Shown here: piece by piece, positions 24,386 through 35,722 of the stretch | Layout: each line of letters begins with the position of its first letter | How positions within the stretch are numbered: the first letter of the stretch is position 1 | Assembly: GCF_020080835.1 (NCBI RefSeq) | Contig: NC_058158.1 | Location: forward strand, 4,216,001 to 4,280,000 | DNA from: Cotesia glomerata | Taxonomy: Eukaryota > Arthropoda > Insecta > Hymenoptera > Braconidae | DNA: 64,000 nucleotides | Direction: 5' to 3' | The notes under the pieces: generated by a model | Seen by the model: only the letters and a program-made list of their open reading frames with translations | Told to the model about the DNA's origin: nothing | Database searches by the model: none | Translations under genes and position numbers: made by a program

Positions 24386-26712
24386 AACTATAATTATACG
24401 AATTTAATTATTTATACTAATTCATCACATGAAAAATTTCTAAAAATTTTTTGTATTGAAAATTGAATGGCTATAGATAGTTCTTATAAAATGAATTTGA
24501 TAAAAAATCGATCACTGATAATAACTGATGTATTTTTTCGTATAAGGAACTTTTGTGATTCATGTAAGACTTTGTACAAATTTTCACGTCATTTCTATTA
24601 GTGTTCATTATGACTATTATTATTAATTAATATAATGACAAAGCCCCTTATTTCGGGTTTTAGAAATAAATACAAACAAGCAAAAGCTCGTGCCTTTTTA
24701 GAAATAAATTTTAAATTGTAATTAAATTACTTCCTTGATTATTAGTAAAATACGAAATATCATTTATTATTACTGTTAATGAATAATAAATTTTAATAAG
24801 AACAGTAATTAATAAAAATTGATAATAACAATTTTAGATAAATCATTTATTGTAATATTGATACGTCAAAATTTAGTTCTAATTATTGTATAATTTAAAC
24901 TTGTTTGATTTTTAAACTATTGACAACTTTCTGTCGCTAATTCTTGTCAAAATTTTATTTATTCCCACTAGTACATTAACTTAATAAATAAATAAATTAA
25001 CTTTTGATAGAAGAATTTTAAAATAAAAAATTTTGAATATTAGATAAATAAATTAATTTTGATGAGAAAAAAAGTGCGATAGAAAATTGTCGATTAATTA
25101 TAATTAAGATAATTATCTTAATTATTATTAAAATGTTAAAATAAGTAAAAAGTATAAGTTAAAAATTGAATTGTAAAACAAGTACATATTTTGGTACTTA
25201 AAAAAATACTCTTTGATAAATAAATAATTAAAAATGCATATAAAACTTTCTAATCCTTTAATCCTCGAATTAATAGCCTTCCGAAATAAAAATAAACCAG
25301 TAGTTACAGCTATAAATTCAAAAACAGATCTACTGAGACAAGAACATATGGTTTTAATAAAAAAAAGTGTTAAAAAAATTTTAATAAACACAACCGCTAA
25401 TTTTTTACGGTAACCGAGAAGTTGAAAAAATAATTAACGGCATAAAGCGATTTCTCCGAAACTGTTGCTCAATAAATATATTAATAATCGGTTCTACATA
25501 TGATTTGCGCTATCAATAATGATAGTACGTATACCTATAATAATAATTATATCATTGTTATGATAACATAATTTAATATTTATTTAATATTAAATAGTCA
25601 TATAGGTTATTAAGTGATAAAAAAGGAGTAGACAGAAGAGTAAGTGACTTCTAAACATATGTAACAGTTGTGTTCATATCACCACAGACGCTGTTATGTA
25701 TGATATGAAATATATGTATTGAAGTATTAAAAAGCACTGTACACTGTATTGTATATAATAATCAACAAGGTTTCACGGTCATAAACCAACTGGGGTTAAT
25801 AAATGTGTACTGACAATTTGATGTCTCTATCGTGAATAAGCATCACCAGACGCTGGCAATAAAGGGTTAACCCAATATATGATTTCGTTAATATTAATAA
25901 TGAGCGCTACTGATTTTTTCACTTCCGTCGGCTTAGATTTGATTTAATTAATAATTAATTCTATTTTTGTTGCATAAAATTAATACCGAAACATGAAAAA
26001 CATTTTTTTAAATTATAAATTTTGAACAGAAAAATCGACAAATTTAAACGAATTAAAATTCTGAGAATGACGAATTTTTATTTTTATTATTCTTACTAAA
26101 AAAATAAAAGTAATAATATGGGATAAGATAATTTAAAATGTAAAAGGAAGTAAAAAAGTTTGACGTGCAGTTAAGGATAATTTCTTAGGATAAAATAAAG
26201 TGCAGATTACAGATGGATAAGTGGCGTAACTTGAGCCTGAGAAGAGAGTGAGTAATAAGCAATAACAATGATAATAATGTTAGTAGTATGTTAGCGAGAA
26301 AAGAGTCGAGTCGAGCGTAAGAGCATGAATGAAATTAGTGTTGTCTTATCAAGTAGTAAAGAGCCGTTTGAAGACAATCCTTCCAGTTAAGTCGCACGGT
26401 ATACAGTAAATAAATTGATATCGTTATTGTAACAACATAATAGACATATTTTCTTATTTAAATTGCAGTCTCGTACGTGTGACATACGTGCGCCGATTCT
26501 CTTCTACAGTACTCGCTTCTTTGTGTACATCAATCTAAATATACATACGTGTTCATTCACGTTTAAAGTTTATGATATATACAACACCACCGACTTGCGC
26601 TACATTACATTACAACCTCTTAAATTCTAAGAGTCAACAGTCAAGAGATTATTATCCTTATTACCTATATAGCATTCTAAACTACTCATATCACATCATA
26701 TCATGAAACTCT
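24386..26712. other. AT-rich intergenic, nothing recognised
   Basis: Very AT-rich with no supported gene and no clear repeat. The frame on the minus strand near 25128-25391 has low-complexity Phe/Ile/Leu composition and was not accepted. Confidence 0.6.
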
Positions 26713-27422
26713 ACACAGAAAAAAAGGTCTACTTGAGCCAAGAAAATATTTTTCTTCCTAATTATTTTCTTGAGCGAACAAAAAATTTTTTTTTGATCCA
26801 AGAAATTTCACTTATTCCAACAAAATTAATTCTCTTGCTTTAAGAAATACGTATCTTGATCCAAGAAAATTTATTTAAGTCAAGAAAATCTTCTTGTTTT
26901 GAGAAAATTCAGCCTCTTGCTCCAAAAAATTTAGTTCTTGATAGAAGTAAATTTTCTTGTCTTGAGAAAATTTCTCTCTTGCTCCAAAAAATTAAATATA
27001 AAGATAGAAGTAAATTTCCATTAACTTTTTTATTGATTAACATGTCAAATGGGAAGATCAAATAATATTGAATTATTTTTTTTTTTTTTTCATTTAATAT
27101 GTATAATTGCACTCTAAAATAATATAAAATAGGTATCAAATATTCAAGAGAAAAATTTTCTCAAGGTGGGAAAATTTTTTTCTCAGCTAAAGTAAGTGGC
27201 GCTGCTTCCCTAAAGTATCTAAAAATCTTGATCAAACATAAAAATTTATTGTATCAAGTATTTACGATAATTTGAATTAAGAAAAAATTACTTCTACCAA
27301 GAATAGAATTTGAAGAAAAATTTTTACTTCGGCCAACACAACTTAGATCTTCTTTCAGGCACCCGAAAATTTTTTTGAGCCAAGAATTTTGTTCTTCAGC
27401 CAAAAAATTTTTCTTTCTGTGC
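26713..27422. mobile_element. Inverted-repeat-ended element, CAAGAAAA-rich, about 710 bp (copy A)
   Basis: The ends are ACACAGAAAAAAAGG on the left and TTTTTCTTTCTGTG on the right. The body is built from many CAAGAAAA / TTTTCTTG words and contains GGCCAACACAACTTAGATC. The reverse complement of 31379-32077 matches it along its length, so this is one of two opposite copies. No coherent coding region. Confidence 0.8.
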
Positions 27423-29231
27423 ATCATATATCTTTCTAAATTAAAAATTTACTTAAAAAAAAAAGTCAATCAGCAAAATTTCGATAAAAATTGTTCAATT
27501 AATTAAGCGAAATTGAATTGAATCTTCAACGAAGAATGAAGAACAAAAGCCTGAAATAAATCTGGAGCCTCGTGCCGGCGTTGTTGAGAATTCAGCGGGG
27601 ACTAAAGCGGGGGCGTGCTCGAGCCGAGGTAACGACTTAATAAACCGTTTGTGCGGAAGAACCCAGTCCAGGTCCTCGTCAGGGTAGAAAGAGAGAGTCT
27701 TTATGCTTATCGTGTGTGCTTGCGAGGAAGAAGCACTGAGACTGCAGACAAACACATTGCCAACAGAGGAGGAGAAGGAGGACCAATGAATAAAGAGGTA
27801 CAACAAGTGAACAAGTGAAGAATAAGAAAAAAAGAATGAACAAAATAAACGTCGAGTCGCTCGCGGTGGCGGACCGAGCACAGGCGGGGGCGGCTACTGG
27901 GCCTAATATAAACTTCTTTTCTCAGCCCAAGTTGGTCTTCTTCTTCATTTTGCTGCTGCTGGGTTTGCTGATGGTATACAACACACAACAGCACACTACA
28001 AAGGTTGTTGGTCAGGTGGGTCGCGTGCCCGGTTTAGTTTAGCAGCTCTTCGTCTGGTGTTTTGTTTTGGGAAGTCTCGAGCATGCATGTTCCCACGCTT
28101 CCGCGATACGAGCAGCGCCTTGATTCTTAACATCATTTGTCCTTTTTTTCTACACGGATTCGTTGTATTCCCCGTAATTTGTAGTGTTGAGCTTGGTTTT
28201 GGCTTTTTACCGGTACCGGGATGCCTCAGCATTCAGCATTCAGCATTCAGCATTCAGCATTGAGGCATTATATTGTAGTTTACATCTGGATCAGAGTCGA
28301 CGAGCCACTGTTATCTCTGGTTAGGTCTTTTGATTCATTTCATTCATTCAATTCGAATTCTTATTCTTCTCTTGGGTTTGTGTGGACTATCCACCGTCCA
28401 CCATACGGTGGTCACCTCGATTCTCGACTTCTGTCCCTGGAATCTGTGATACGATGCCTGGCGGCACGAGATGGAATTTCGCTGAATACGTTATGCTCCT
28501 TTTTACTTTATTCTTTGTTTCGTTCCGAATTCCAGTAGCTCTGCACTCGACAATATACACGACTATAATAAGCTGTAAATGTCCTTTTATACTGGTTTAA
28601 CTTGCTTAATACGACGGCAGATACCTACCGGTAGTTCGTAGCTCGTGCTCATGATATATAGTTTTATTTTTTATCCCTCCTTTTTTCTGCTAATTCATTT
28701 CATGCCGTTTATTTATATTTTTATTTATACATCGTTTTTCCTCTTCGCCACCAAGGCTCAAACAATTTAAATTTAAATATCATTTTTTATTGACACACAG
28801 CCTTGAGGAGTATAATCGAGGTCATAATATTTGCAAACATACATTTATTATTTTTTTATTTACATGTCTCAGATAATACTTTACGTCAAAATTTTTATTT
28901 GTGAGCATGCAAGTGACAGCGACAATGTTACAGTTTATATTTCCACGTATTTAAATAGCCGTCAATTTTAAATTTTTAAATTATTATAATTTTTAAAAAG
29001 AAATGCCCAATAATTATCATCTGTTGCTACTTTGTGGTATATATCTGTGAAATTATTGTTGAATACTTTACATTGTAACAATATTTTGCTTGCATGTCAT
29101 GTATGATACTTTTTAAATGAATTTTCATTATTATACTGAACCTTGATCACGTTCACAAGAATCCATGAGAAACATGAAATGCAGCTGTATCTCTTAAACT
29201 AATAATTGATGCGCTGTATCTTGTAATTTTT
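27423..29231. other. Intergenic; GC-richer block and a minisatellite
   Basis: A GC-richer block spans about 27540-28160 with overlapping open frames on both strands and no recognisable protein. It includes a Su(H)-type site at 28090-28097 (CGTGGGAA, minus). A five-copy minisatellite (CAGCATT) lies at 28227-28261. The rest is AT-rich. Confidence 0.45.
28227..28261. repeat. (CAGCATT)x5 minisatellite
   Basis: Five perfect tandem copies of CAGCATT, flanked by the complementary hexamers ATGCCT and AGGCAT, so the whole array is bracketed by a small inverted repeat. Confidence 0.9.
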
Positions 29232-30055
29232 AACTTCCCGCTAAGAAAATTGAAAATTTTCAAAAATCGGAAAGTTATTGGTTTTACCCCGTTTTTCGAA
29301 AATCGAGTTTTCATCAGATCTCGACGTTTTGAGGTCCTAGGAAGCTTTCCTGACTATTCCCGCGAGGGTGTCACTATGTCTGTATGTATGTATGTGTGTG
29401 TGTGTGTAAGTATGTAAACCTCTTATAACTTTTGAACGGTTGAACCGATTTCATCGCGGTTGGTGCCATTCGAAAGGGCTTCGCCAAACTTAGATTTCCT
29501 GTTAATTTGAACCGATTCGGACCGATAGATTTTGAGAAATTTGGAGAAATCTAAAAAAAAGTAGGAAAAAAAATTTTTTCTGAAGTGGTTTTTTTGGGAT
29601 AACTTTTAAACGGCTCAACCGATCGATTCCAAAAACTAATCAGCTCTCAACCTTGAAAAACCACATCGATCGCCGCCAATCCGGTCAAAATCGGTTGATT
29701 CGTTCGAGAGATATCGTGAACGAAAGAAAACCGAAAAAAGTGTTTTTTCAGAGTTACTCCGAAATTTCTAGTTTGACCAATTGAAACTTAGAAATTATTT
29801 ATAAGGCTTAAAAAACTACGTAGAATGTCGCCAACCGCGTAATTTAGGTTCATTCATTCAAAAGTTATTGCGGTATGAACATTCAAAAAATAGTGTTCTA
29901 TGAAACTTCTATCAGACTTTTGAGCTCAAAGAGCTCAAAAGCATAGAAAAGGTATCTTTTTGAGCTCGGAGAGCTTAAAACAACACACAGATTGTACTTT
30001 TGAGCTCGAAGAGCTCAAAAAAGCGGCCAGGTATTAACGGAATTAGCGGGAAGTT
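29232..30055. mobile_element. Element with AACTTCCCGCTAA inverted ends, about 824 bp
   Basis: The terminal inverted repeats AACTTCCCGCTAA (29232-29244) and TTAGCGGGAAGTT (30043-30055) are exact. The inside has a GT/ATGT microsatellite, then CTTATAACTTTTGAACGG and GAACCGATTTC, and three or four GAGCTCxAAGAGCTCAAAA motifs at 29920-30020. A diverged, reverse-oriented relative lies at about 34990-35230, including a long CA array in place of the GT array. No intact open frame. Confidence 0.75.
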
Positions 30056-31378
30056 GCAGGGATGGCCTTTAGGGTCAACCGTTTTCCTAATTTTTTTATT
30101 TTTAACGTACGTATAGTTCTGAAAAAATTGAGAAGTTTGAATACAAAACCCAGAAAAATAAAAAAAAAAAAGTAAAATATACAGTACATATGTGGTAGTG
30201 TGTGATTACGGGATCTCGCGGTTCCGGAAGATATGTCCCATGAATGACAATAAATAACACCCACTATCGACAATCGACTACTGTGTAACGCGTTTGTCAA
30301 GGAGACATAACATCACGTGTGTATGTAACTCCTTGTTCCTTATTCTCTCGTACATTACGTACGCCTTACATCTTACATACGTGTACATGTACATATACAT
30401 GTACTTATGTGGACGTAAATATTTAACGGCAGCTTTTTATTACACCTATAAAGACATTCTTCAGTTTGAGAGATAGGCTGCCGACGACAGCAAATATTGT
30501 CACGCATCCCATTCCCATAGCTGCTCGCTGTTCACTGCTATTACATTTTTATTATTATTGTTATTAGATTTATATATGCATGTATGTATGTATGTTGTTA
30601 AGACTTATTCGATATTACATTATCATCATCAGTAATACTGACGTCTGACGAGACAGCATGTATACACAGTGTTCTATTGAGACGACGATGCATGTCAATA
30701 TGTCATTCGTGGTACTCAAAAACATTGTACACAGGATGTACGGTATATTGTTAAACGTGATTTTAAGACAAGGAATTAATTACAAGATACGTGACTTTTT
30801 ATCATTATTGATGCACTTTACTTAGAAATTCATTTAAATTTTACACTTCACTCCGATTCATTAAATAAACTTCATATTAAATTAAGTGGAAGCTTACTAT
30901 TAATACTCTCTAATTAGTATGTTAATTATTATTTTCAGTTTAGACTTTTAAAAAATATTTAAATTGTCAAATTTATTTATTAAATATGAACAAATAATTA
31001 AAGTTAAAACTTAATTATTTTTAGAAAATAATATTATAGGGCTACTTAAATTTTCTGTACACTGATTTTTTTTCATGTAATAAGAATCAAGTTAAATTTA
31101 TTTCCTAATTTCCTAATTTACGATACAAAAAAAAAACTTTATTGATGACCATAATTTTGTTTTTAAATAAATGGACAAAATGTCTAAAATACTTGATAAA
31201 TTGATAATTTTCTATCTTTATTATTCTAAAAATAATTGTAGAAAATCTTAAATGTTTCACAGTTAGATTTATAAAAAATCTAAAATTAACGAAATTTAAT
31301 TAAAAAATCGAAATTTTTTCAATTAATTATTGTTTTTTTATTCAAGATTGTTGTTTATTATTTTAAACGCATAACCCA
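30056..31378. other. AT-rich intergenic, nothing recognised
   Basis: Contains short ACAT/TGTA-rich tracts (30360-30420, 30570-30600). No gene, RNA or repeat boundary could be supported. Confidence 0.5.
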
Positions 31379-32077
31379 CACAGAAAGAAAAATTTATTGA
31401 CTGGAGAACAAAATTCTTGGCTCAAAAAAATTTTAGGGTGCCTGAAGGAAGACCGAAGTTGTGTTGGCCGAAGTAAAAATTTTTCTTGAAATTCTATTCT
31501 TGGTGGAAGTAATCTTTTCTTAATTCAAATTATCATAAATACTTGATAAAATAAATTTTTATATTTGATCAAGATTTTTAGATACTTCAGGGAAGCAGCG
31601 CCACCTACTTCAGCTGAGAAAAAAATTTTCTCACCTTGAGAAAATTTTTCTTTTGAATATTTGATACCCATTTTATATTATTTTAGCGTGCAATTATACA
31701 TATTGAATGAAAAAAAAATGATTCAATATTATTTAATCTTCCCATTTAACATGTTAATCAATAAAAAAATTAATAAAAATTTACTTCTATCGAGATATTT
31801 AATTTTTTGGAGCAAGAGAGAAACTTTCTCGACAAGAAAATTTACTTCTATCAAGAACTAAATTTTTTGGAGCAAGAGGCTGAATTTTCTCAAAACAAGA
31901 AGATTTTCTTGACTTAAATAAATTTTCTTGGATCAAGATACGTATTTCTTAAAGCAAGAGAATTAATTTTGCTGGAATAAGTGAAATTTCTTGTCAAAAA
32001 AAAATTTTTTTTTCGCTCTAGAAAATAATTAGGAAGAAAAATATTTTCTTGACTCAAGTGAACCTTTTTTTCTGTGT
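31379..32077. mobile_element. Inverted-repeat-ended element, CAAGAAAA-rich, about 700 bp (copy B)
   Basis: Opposite-orientation copy of 26713-27422. It begins CACAGAAAGAAAAATTT and ends TTTTTTTCTGTGT. It shares the TTGTGTTGGCCGAAG stretch, the AAGCAGCGCCAC stretch and the long chain of TTTTCTTG words. The two copies bracket 27423-31378 as a large inverted pair. Confidence 0.8.
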
Positions 32078-33813
32078 AGCAAAAGATATATAAATATTGA
32101 ACGCAAATTATTATGAAAATGACCAATAACATTAAAAAAAAAATTGATTAGAATGGGAGCAAAAGATAAAAAGAGTAAATAGATGAAAGATTCATCAATG
32201 AAGTAGTCGACAAATCAGAGAGATTTATCAAAGACAATTATCACGGACACTTTGAAAGTTAAATGGATTTTTTGCTTCCCCCTAATACATTAGTACATTA
32301 GTACATTAGCAGATATAAACATGTATGTAATGTGCATGAAACTCATTGCCGACAAACTCTCCATACGTTTCACTTGTTGACGTGTCCGCCAATCAGATTT
32401 AGTGGAGTATTAAAGCTCTTTCGCGTCCCCCACGCGTATCATCCATGCACGGATATGAATATGTGTAAAGGCATGCGCGATGCACGTGTGCCTCTTCTGT
32501 GCTCACTCATAAAAGGCTTACATTTAATACTCATACACAATACACACTACACTCTATATATATATAATAAAAGTTTTTCAGTTCCCACGATACGAGAGAA
32601 GTAGCGTGCTGCGTCAGGTGGTTAGCGCGTTACAATGTAATAATCATAGCAGTTCCTCCTCTTTCTTCTCCACCTTCTTCTTCTTCTTCTTCTTTTGCTT
32701 CTTCTTTCTTCCTTCTTTATAAATGCATACAAACTTCTTTTATACAATACCACACGTACACACAATGTATACGTGTTATTATATGTATAGAGGTGAATCA
32801 CTTCTTGTCTTTTTCAAAATAGATGTAAAACTTACTTTACACCTTTTTCACGCAAATCATTCATTCAATGCATCGCATTCGACCATTTTATTTTATTGTA
32901 TTATAAATATACACTCTTTCATAAGTTTCAAACATGCTGCTCTCATTATACGTATACTTATGGATATATAAATAGTCATACCTTAAATAAGCACGCTAAA
33001 AATTCATAAATGATGTTTCGTGATCTTGCTTTTGCTTGTAAACATCAACGTTCTTTGTTGTCAACTCAAGTCTGTTGCAAATATTTTTTATTTTTCAAGA
33101 ACTTAAATGATTCTTGCGTGAAATCGTAGAATTTTTTTTTTACCTAAATTATAAATGCATACATTAAACTCAAAAAAAAGTTATACTTTAAGATAGAAGA
33201 AAAATAAATTTCTAAAAAATAATTAAAAATATCTTATGATAAATTTTTTAAAAACCATTTTTGTTAAAAAAAGTTATTGAAATTTTTTTAAGTAATTTAA
33301 TAGAGTTTAATATTTTATTTTTAGTTCTGAACCCTTCAACTAATAAATAAAATTTTATCAAAAAAATTATTCCTTCTTTTAACTTAAATAAAATTTATGT
33401 ATCTCAAGTTTGGAGTAAAAAATTTTCCCAAAACATCATTAGGGAAATACATTTATTTGACATCAACTTAAAGTAAATATATGTGAGAGTTTCATCCGCA
33501 TGGATTATTTAATCATTAAAGTTCATTAGAAAATAAACAGGGATAAAAACAGTACTTTTATAAATTAGTAACTTCGGGAATAGTGTAGTTGTTCGATACA
33601 TAAAAAAAGACATTAAGCTACACAAGATCTTCAAAAACGAGCACACATTTGTCTACTCATTTTTCGGTGAGTATGCGTGTACCGTCAAGTTTTAAATCCG
33701 GGAGAAGATTCCCACACTGTCTTGATTTTTATATATATTGCGTATCGTTAAAAGGAACCGCTAATATATTTTTGTTTAGTTTTTGACACATTGCTTGTTC
33801 TACTTTTTTTCTT

Positions 33814-33846
<33 letters not shown>

Positions 33847-34059
33847 TAGATTTATTCTTCTTTTCACCGCAACAGACTAAATAACAAGTTGAATTTCATA
33901 ATAAAACGCGCTTGGTAAAATTATTATACATTTTTTTTAGTTGTAATTATGATTCGTAGTAAAAGATAAATTATATTTTAGATTAATGTGATTAAAGTAA
34001 AATTTAATCTTTTTAATAAAATTCATATCAAAGTTAAGTATATATAATAATTTAATAAT
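32078..34059. other. Intergenic; Su(H)-type sites and microsatellites
   Basis: Holds CGTGGGAA-type sites at 32582-32589 and 33709-33716 (both on the minus strand), a TTC microsatellite at about 32670-32700, and a TA array at about 33825-33846. A GC-richer stretch lies at 32330-32480. No gene was recognised. Confidence 0.45.
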
Positions 34060-35052
34060 ATAGGGGAGGGGGGGGGCAAAATGGGGTACTTAAGAAATCG
34101 TTATGATTTTAAGGACTTAAATATGCTGATTTTTCTCGTTTTCAGTCGTAATTAAAGAAAAATAATCAAATTTCAAGTTGCCGTAGAAAAAAAAATTTTT
34201 TTTTTGCGGACAAAATGGGGTACTCCCTGAAAAAGTGAAAAAAAAAAATTTCTTCATCCGAAAATGAAATATCGTTAAAAAAATAACATTTTCTTATCGA
34301 TAAGTCTACGAAAGAACCCAAAGAGAGGAACAAATCACCTAAAAAAGAGACATTGTTAGTTGAAGCAATATATTCCTAACAGGAATTGAGGTGGTAAAAA
34401 AAATTTTAAAACTTTGTAATAATTTTTGACAGGTTTCGCTTGAGTAAAAATAATATCAAGATAAAAAAAAAGAGTTCTCTCGAGAAAATTCTAGTTTTTG
34501 GAACTCCCGGTGAAAAAATTTTTAGACTCATAGTTCTCACGCAATTCAAAATAATAGCATGAAAAAAAAGATTCGTAATTTTTTTGCACTCTCTTTCTTG
34601 GTTTAGGGATTCAGGAAAATTTTTTCAAGCTGAATAATCTTGTAGGCCTGAAGATCTTACTTTTTAAATTAAATATCTCACAAGCGCACCAAATGATTTT
34701 GAAGAAATTGGCGGTCTCTGACTCAGTTTTCTGAGCATTCATAGTTAAATTATGTCATCAAAAATAATTCGAGAATAAATTTGATGTTATTTGAAAAACA
34801 TACTTTTTTAAAATAATTAATGTACGATTTCTCTTCAACACATCACCCGATTTTGATGCGGTTGCAGCATTCAACGTCGTTTTTTAAATTAAAGAACTGT
34901 TTAGATTTTGGAATTGATCGTTACATCTGTTTAAAAGCTGTTAAAAGAAAAAAGTTATTTTAAATTTATGAGGAAGTCTAAGTTTCGCTGATCCTTATCG
35001 AATGACGCGATTGTCGTTCCAATCAGTGGAGTTGCTCAAAAGTTATGAGAGG

Positions 35053-35055
<3 letters not shown>

Positions 35056-35117
<62 letters not shown>
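35056..35117. repeat. (CA)n microsatellite
   Basis: About 31 uninterrupted CA units inside the G-rich-ended element, at the place where its relative at 29232-30055 has a GT/ATGT tract in opposite orientation. Confidence 0.95.
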
Positions 35118-35120
<3 letters not shown>

Positions 35121-35347
35121 GATAGAAATCCTCGTAGGAATATTAAGAGCTACTTCCTAAGACCTTAAAAATGTGGAGATCAGATTAGAACTTGATTTTC
35201 GAAAACTGGCATGGAACCAATGACTTCCCGATTTTTTTTTTTTTAAATTATATATTTGTAAAGTGAGAACTTAAAAATTTAGAAAAAAAAATTTTAGATG
35301 TGAAAAAAAAATTATTACGATACACAATGACGATAAAAATTACTGCA

Positions 35348-35536
35348 CAGTAAAAAATTTTCCGTCAATGTGTAAAGTGTAAAAATTTTTGTGTAGCAAA
35401 TTACACTCTAGTGTGTAGAATTTTACATTCTCATGTATTGAGTTAACACACTAGAATGTAGAATTAACATTAGTTTGTGTAAAAACAGTCAGTAACACAA
35501 ATATTTGTGTTAAATTTGACGAAAATTTTTTTACTG
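35348..35536. mobile_element. Small inverted-repeat element, CAGTAAAAAATTTT ends (189 bp)
   Basis: CAGTAAAAAATTTTCCGTCAA on the left is matched by TTTGACGAAAATTTTTTTACTG on the right. The inside contains GTGTAGAATTTTACAT-type short palindromes. It resembles 45655-45841 at its ends and is nested in 34060-35722. Confidence 0.7.
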
Positions 35537-35722
35537 TATGCAAAAAAAATTAGAAAAAAAAAATTTTTTCATGTTTTTTAATTAAAAAAATTTTTTTCCT
35601 CTGAAATTGTAGGAAATGACGTTAAAATATATTTTGGAAAGCTAAAAGAGCTTTTTGGAAAAAAAAATTTTTTTTACGAAATTTTGGGGGTACCCCATTT
35701 TGCCCCCCCCCCCCTCCCCTAT

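Larger units (their letters stand above)
34060..35722. mobile_element. Element with G-rich inverted ends, about 1.66 kb
   Basis: The ends TATAGGGGAGG and CCTCCCCTATA are exact, and complementarity continues through a poly-G tract and GCAAAATGGGGTAC on the left against GTACCCCATTTTGC on the right. TA directly outside or at the ends is compatible with a TA target. The interior is AT-rich and non-coding as far as can be seen. It contains a diverged fragment of the 29232-30055 family (34990-35230), a CA microsatellite and a smaller nested element (35348-35536). Confidence 0.8.

Noticed and set aside
26856..27139. Frames shared between 26.9 kb and 31.7 kb
   Set aside because: Again explained by two copies of one repetitive element, not by a gene family.
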